A DNA stretch of 64,000 nucleotides from Paracoccaceae bacterium (GTDB taxonomy: Bacteria; Pseudomonadota; Alphaproteobacteria; Rhodobacterales; Rhodobacteraceae): positions 1-64,000 of the forward strand of contig JAFMKS010000001.1 in the NCBI GenBank assembly GCA_017852835.1, read 5' to 3'. Positions 59,536-64,000 of this stretch are shown one piece after another. Numbering within the stretch: position 1 is the first letter of the stretch; each line of letters starts with the position of its first letter. Both the position numbers and the translations under genes were made by a program. The notes under the pieces are model-generated. The model ran no database searches. It was not told the origin of the DNA and saw only the letters and a program-made list of their open reading frames with translations.

Positions 59536-60627
59536 ATGAAAACGGTTAAATATGGAATAATCGGTTGCGGCATGATGGGCCAAGAACATCTGCGCAATAT
59601 TGCATTGCTGCCTGATGTCGAGGCGACAGTCATTTTTGAACCTGACGCAGGGATGCGTGCGGCAGCAGCTGAGTTGGCACCCAAGGCAAAGTTTGCTGAA
59701 AGTGAAGCGGACGTTTTACATGACCCTGATATTGATTGTTTGTTGGTGGTCTCGCCAAATCACGAACATTTGCGTCAGTTAGAATGCGCATTGGACGCAC
59801 CTCATCGCCCGATCCTGATAGAAAAACCCCTATTCACCCAAGAAGATGGGGCAGAACGGATCAAACAATTTGCTGCACAGTATTCAGCACCAGTCTGGGT
59901 TGCCATGGAATACCGCTATATGCCGCCTGTTGCGGCACTGATCGATAATTTGGATATATCCACTGGGGGTGCGCGGATGTTAACCATTCGTGAACACCGC
60001 TTCCCGTTCTTGGAAAAGGTTGGGGATTGGAACCGGTTCAACGCCAACAGTGGTGGTACATTCGTTGAAAAATGCTGCCACTTTTTCGATTTGATGCGTT
60101 TAATTCTGAAATCAGATCCTGTTCGCGTGATGGCATCGGGTGGGCAAGTCGTAAACCATTTAAATGAAACCTATGATGGTAAGGTGCCTGATATTTGGGA
60201 TCATGGGTACGTGATCGTTGATTTTGCAAGCGGTGCGCGCGCCATGTTAGAATTGTGCATGTTTGCCGAGGGTGCCGAATTTCAGGAACACATTATTGCA
60301 ACTGGGCCTGATGGGATCATTGAGTCCCTTGTGCCTGGACCCGAGCGATTTTGGCCGACAGAAACATTGGGGCCCAGTCCGACGCCCAAGTTAATTGTCA
60401 GTCCGCGTAACCCAAAAGGCCCGATTGAAAAGGAAATTCCCGTCGATCCAACAATCTTGGCGGCGGGAGATCACAATGGATCAACCTTTTATCAACATCA
60501 GAAATTCGTTGATATGGTACGCAATGGTAGGCAGCCAGAAGTGTCGCTGAATGATGGAATGTGGGCGGTTCGTATGGGTCAAGCCGCCCAAGAAAGTGCG
60601 CGTACAGGTCAAGCCATCATTTTATAA
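59536..60627 (+). CDS. Gfo/Idh/MocA-family protein; candidate NAD+-dependent sulfoquinovosidase (GH188/SqgA-like)
   Basis: YGIIGCGMMGQEHLRNIALLPDVEATVIFEPD Rossmann motif; ILIEKPLF; EHRFPFLEKVGDWNRFNANSGGTFVEKCCHFFDLMRLIL; same transcriptional unit as gntR. Confidence 0.85.
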   Translation: MKTVKYGIIGCGMMGQEHLRNIALLPDVEATVIFEPDAGMRAAAAELAPKAKFAESEADVLHDPDIDCLLVVSPNHEHLRQLECALDAPHRPILIEKPLFTQEDGAERIKQFAAQYSAPVWVAMEYRYMPPVAALIDNLDISTGGARMLTIREHRFPFLEKVGDWNRFNANSGGTFVEKCCHFFDLMRLILKSDPVRVMASGGQVVNHLNETYDGKVPDIWDHGYVIVDFASGARAMLELCMFAEGAEFQEHIIATGPDGIIESLVPGPERFWPTETLGPSPTPKLIVSPRNPKGPIEKEIPVDPTILAAGDHNGSTFYQHQKFVDMVRNGRQPEVSLNDGMWAVRMGQAAQESARTGQAIIL

Positions 60628-60703
60628 AACGATCATAAACGAACATTATTGACCAAAAACGAAAATACAGACATAAACGCCCCAAGTCGGTTAAGGGGCG
60701 TTT
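60627..60703 (+). promoter_or_regulatory. glpD upstream control region: 10-bp-phased AAACGA repeats and an SD-overlapping hairpin
   Basis: AAACGA at 60627, 60637 and 60657; 9-bp perfect stem aaacgcccc (60675-60683) / ggggcgttt (60695-60703) containing the aagggg SD-like sequence before ATG 60707. Confidence 0.6.
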
Positions 60704-60706
60704 CAG

Positions 60707-62272
60707 ATGTCTGATTATGATTTTGATGTCTTTATCATCGGGGGCGGTATTAACGGGTGTGGTATCGCACGTGATGCAGTCGGACGTGGGTATCGCGTGG
60801 GTCTGGCCGAAATGAATGATCTTGCTTCGGCAACATCTTCGGCATCTACAAAATTATTTCATGGCGGCCTTCGTTACCTAGAATATTTTGAATTCCGGTT
60901 GGTGAAAGAGGCGCTGGTTGAACGCGAACATTTGCTGCATGCCATGCCGCATATCAGTTGGCCAATGCGTTTTGTTTTGCCAATCGCGCCCGACATGCGA
61001 TTTGACAACAGCACGCCGACATCACGATTGTTGCAAAAGATCATGCCGTGGATGAAGGGCCGCAGGCCTGGTTGGTTAATTCGACTGGGTCTGTTTTTGT
61101 ATGACCACATGGGTGGCCGAGAGGTTTTGCCCGCGACGAAAACGTTGAATTTGCGCACCGCACAAGAGGGAGGTCCGCTGAAACAATTGTTTGTGAAAGC
61201 ATTTGAATATTCCGATTGCTGGATCGAAGATTCTCGGCTTGTGACATTGAATGCGCAGGATGCACAGCAGCGTGGCGCAACGATCATGACGCGTACCAAG
61301 GTGGTTGCGACCAGCCGACAGTCGGACCATTGGATTGTTACGCTGTTGGATCAAAAGACCCAAGTTAGACACGAAATCACGACGAAAATGATTGTGAACG
61401 CGGCTGGCCCGTGGGTTGGTGAATTGTTGGGTCAAACTCTGGGATTGAAAACCAATGAAGGCGTGCGATTGGTTCGTGGAAGTCACATTGTTACCCATAA
61501 GTTATACGATCATAACAAGGCCTATTTTTTTCAAGGAACGGATGGGCGTATCATTTTTGCGGTTCCCTATGAACGTGATTTCACGTTGATCGGCACAACG
61601 GATCAGGATCACTTAGATCCAGATGCACCGGTCGAATGCACCGCCGAAGAACAGGCATATCTATTGAAATTTGCCTCGCAATATTTTGAAACCCCAGTGA
61701 CTAAGGATGATATTGTTTGGACGTTTTCTGGTGTGCGCCCGCTTTACGATGATGGGGCGTCATCCGCATCGGCTGCGACGCGGGATTATGTGTTAAAGGT
61801 GGACAATTCAAATGGGCAAGCGCCTGTTTTGAATATCTTTGGCGGGAAAATCACAACCTATCGAAAATTGGCGGAAAGCGCGTTGGTTGAAATCGAAAAT
61901 GCGCTGGGCATCAAATCTGGGCCATGGACAAAACGCGTGCCATTACCTGGCGGTGATTTTGACGTAGATGGGTTTGATGAATTGGTCGAAAATCTGTTGG
62001 ATACCTATGATTTTCTGACACCTTCTTGGGCCACGCGAATGGTTCGTATGTATGGAACGAATGCGGTAAAAATCATTGCCACGGTCACACAAACACCTGA
62101 TCAAAAACAGAATTTTGGATGTGATGTTACCGCGGCTGAACTGGATTGGGGCATTAAAAACGAATTTGTTCAAACGGCAGACGATTTTGTGTGGCGGCGT
62201 TCGAGGATGGGTCTCAAACTTACCTCAGCACAGATTGATGTGATCAATACATATATTTTGGATAACCAATAA
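60707..62272 (+). CDS. glpD: FAD-dependent glycerol-3-phosphate dehydrogenase
   Basis: DVFIIGGGINGCGIARDAVGRGYRVGLAEMNDLASATSSASTKLFHGGLRYLEYFEFRLVKEALVEREHLL. Confidence 0.96.
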   Translation: MSDYDFDVFIIGGGINGCGIARDAVGRGYRVGLAEMNDLASATSSASTKLFHGGLRYLEYFEFRLVKEALVEREHLLHAMPHISWPMRFVLPIAPDMRFDNSTPTSRLLQKIMPWMKGRRPGWLIRLGLFLYDHMGGREVLPATKTLNLRTAQEGGPLKQLFVKAFEYSDCWIEDSRLVTLNAQDAQQRGATIMTRTKVVATSRQSDHWIVTLLDQKTQVRHEITTKMIVNAAGPWVGELLGQTLGLKTNEGVRLVRGSHIVTHKLYDHNKAYFFQGTDGRIIFAVPYERDFTLIGTTDQDHLDPDAPVECTAEEQAYLLKFASQYFETPVTKDDIVWTFSGVRPLYDDGASSASAATRDYVLKVDNSNGQAPVLNIFGGKITTYRKLAESALVEIENALGIKSGPWTKRVPLPGGDFDVDGFDELVENLLDTYDFLTPSWATRMVRMYGTNAVKIIATVTQTPDQKQNFGCDVTAAELDWGIKNEFVQTADDFVWRRSRMGLKLTSAQIDVINTYILDNQ

Positions 62273-62338
62273 AATCAGCGTACTCTTGTTCTTTGTCGCA
62301 AAAAACCTTACCTCCTGTGTAACCAAGGAGTGTTCACC

Positions 62339-62629
62339 ATGATGGCAATTTACGGACCTTTGCAACTGATCCTAAGTGTTGTGTATTTTATGATGATTAT
62401 CCACATCATCATGAGTTGGCTGATCAATTTTCAGGTTCTTAATCTTCATCAGCCTTTGGTGGCGCAAATTTGGATTGGTTTGAACAAATTGCTTGAGCCG
62501 ATCTACCAACCCATTCGCCGCATTTTGCCAGATACACGTCCCATGGATTTGGCGCCTTTGGTGGCGTTTATCATTGTCATTTCGCTTCAAAATTACATTC
62601 TTCCAGAAATTTTTCGCGCGTTTCTTTAA
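62339..62629 (+). CDS. YggT family membrane protein
   Basis: YGPLQLILSVVYFMMIIHIIMSWLINFQVLNL...LLEPIYQPIRRILPDTRPMDLAPLVAFIIV. Confidence 0.92.
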   Translation: MMAIYGPLQLILSVVYFMMIIHIIMSWLINFQVLNLHQPLVAQIWIGLNKLLEPIYQPIRRILPDTRPMDLAPLVAFIIVISLQNYILPEIFRAFL

Positions 62630-62724
62630 TTAAAACAAAGATGTGCAATATTTCGATAATCCGTGACTTGTCATGGCCAATTACCTATGGGACATTGGGT
62701 AACGAGCAGTAACCAAGGTAAATA

Positions 62725-64000
62725 ATGACGCAGGCATCAGCAGTTTTGCGCGATGTATTTGGGTTTGATGACTTCAGACCCGGGCAAAAGGATATTGTTG
62801 ATGCCGTTACTCAGGGCGAAAATGTCCTGGCCATTATGCCCACAGGTGGCGGAAAATCCCTTTGTTATCAATTGCCTGCTCTGTTGCGCGATGGTGTGAC
62901 GATTGTGGTATCCCCGCTGATCGCACTGATGCGCGATCAGGTTCGTGCTTTGCGTTCCATTGGTGTTGGGGCAGGGGCGCTGACATCTGCAAATACCCAA
63001 GAAGAAAATGATGAAATTTTCGCAGGACTTGAGGATGGTTCCCTGCGTCTTTTGTACCTCGCACCCGAGCGTTTGGGCTCCGCTCAAATCACGTCGGTAT
63101 TACGTCGGTATCGCGTCGGTATGATATCGGTGGATGAGGCCCATTGCGTTAGCCAGTGGGGTCACGATTTTCGTCCCGATTATCTAAAGATTGGCGAATT
63201 GCGCCGACAGTTGGGTGTCCCACTGTCTGCCTTTACGGCCACTGCAGATGCCGAAACACGTGTGGAAATTGTCACGCGCCTGTTTGATGATCATCCGCCA
63301 AAAACCTTCCTGCGTGGATTTGATCGCCCAAATATTCATCTGGCCTTTGCTGTCAAAAACAACCCGCGTCGACAGATTGTTTCCTACGCCGATGCGCGGC
63401 GTGGGCAGTCGGGGATTGTGTATTGCGGAACACGGTCAAAAACCGAAAGCCTGGCCAAGGCATTGGCGGACGAAGGGCACCAAACCTGTTTCTATCATGG
63501 AGGAATGGATCCCGTTGATCGGCGTGTGGTTGAGGAACGCTTTAACAAAGAAGAGGGCCTAATCGTGGTGGCCACGGTGGCCTTTGGCATGGGGGTGGAT
63601 AAACCTGATATCCGTTGGGTGGCGCATGCGGATCTGCCAAAATCAATCGAGGCGTATTATCAGGAAATTGGACGCGCGGGGCGCGACGGGGCCGAGGCCG
63701 AAACCCTGACGCTATATGGTGCGGACGATATTCGTTTTCGACGCACCCAAATCGACGAAAGCCTTGCGCCACCTGAACGCCGACATGCCGATCATGGGCG
63801 TTTGAATGCGCTCTTGGGATTGGCCGAGGCGTTGAAATGTCGCCGTTCGGTCCTTTTGGAGTATTTTGGGGAGCAGGCGCAGAATTGTGGCAAATGCGAT
63901 CTGTGCGAAAAACCACCTGAAACCTTTGACGGCACAACGGCCGTGCGCAAGGCGCTTTCTGCGATGTTGCGCACGGATGAACGCTTTGGCGCAGGCCATT
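62725..64000 (+). CDS. recQ: ATP-dependent DNA helicase RecQ (runs off window end; absent from supplied ORF track)
   Basis: MTQASAVLRDVFGFDDFRPGQKDIVDAVTQGENVLAIMPTGGGKSLCYQLPALL...SVDEAHCVSQWGHDFRPDY...ATVAFGMGVDKPDIRWVAHADLPKSIEAYYQEIGRAGRDG. Confidence 0.96.
   Translation, partial: MTQASAVLRDVFGFDDFRPGQKDIVDAVTQGENVLAIMPTGGGKSLCYQLPALLRDGVTIVVSPLIALMRDQVRALRSIGVGAGALTSANTQEENDEIFAGLEDGSLRLLYLAPERLGSAQITSVLRRYRVGMISVDEAHCVSQWGHDFRPDYLKIGELRRQLGVPLSAFTATADAETRVEIVTRLFDDHPPKTFLRGFDRPNIHLAFAVKNNPRRQIVSYADARRGQSGIVYCGTRSKTESLAKALADEGHQTCFYHGGMDPVDRRVVEERFNKEEGLIVVATVAFGMGVDKPDIRWVAHADLPKSIEAYYQEIGRAGRDGAEAETLTLYGADDIRFRRTQIDESLAPPERRHADHGRLNALLGLAEALKCRRSVLLEYFGEQAQNCGKCDLCEKPPETFDGTTAVRKALSAMLRTDERFGAGH

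Noticed and set aside
1-64000. CRISPR arrays, tRNA/rRNA genes, prophage, transposons or defence islands
   Set aside because: No regularly spaced repeats, cloverleaf-like or rRNA sequences, integrases, transposases or phage structural genes recognised on either strand

Overview
This 64-kb window is a compact, mostly chromosomal-housekeeping region of a marine alphaproteobacterium. Synteny and protein style (RegB-SenC-RegA, addAB-amgK/murU-tsaE, aglEFGAK, ThiBPQ) point to the Roseobacter group of Rhodobacterales. I saw no rRNA, tRNA, CRISPR array, prophage or transposon. Recognisable content, left to right: the tail of a CO-dehydrogenase-like cox locus; rpe, dapD, ilvD, dapE, rnr; a deoC + ALDH16-type two-domain aldehyde dehydrogenase pair; a SitABCD/MntABCD-type metal ABC operon behind paired operator-like palindromes; amn, an HU-family gene, aroC; a TPP riboswitch followed by thiBPQ; hslVU, trxA, addAB, murU/amgK-like genes, tsaE; regB/senC/regA; ahcY; gpsA, tsaD, hemD, hemY; an aglEFGAK alpha-glucoside operon; a flavin reductase / aldo-keto reductase / LLM monooxygenase operon divergent from GntR and Gfo/Idh/MocA genes; glpD, yggT and the start of recQ. 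The most interesting region is 49.5-62.3 kb. Its three-gene redox operon matches the gene content and order of the oxidative sulfoquinovose (sulfo-SMO, SmoABC) pathway. The divergent Gfo/Idh/MocA gene is a candidate NAD+-dependent sulfoquinovosidase (GH188-like), and glpD and an alpha-glycoside ABC transporter flank it. I also reconstructed three decayed genes by reading across frames: a DivL-like PAS kinase remnant, a DUF2853 remnant and a frameshifted VOC gene. Several unannotated hairpins and operator-like repeats are reported. All family calls come from reading the sequences without database searches.
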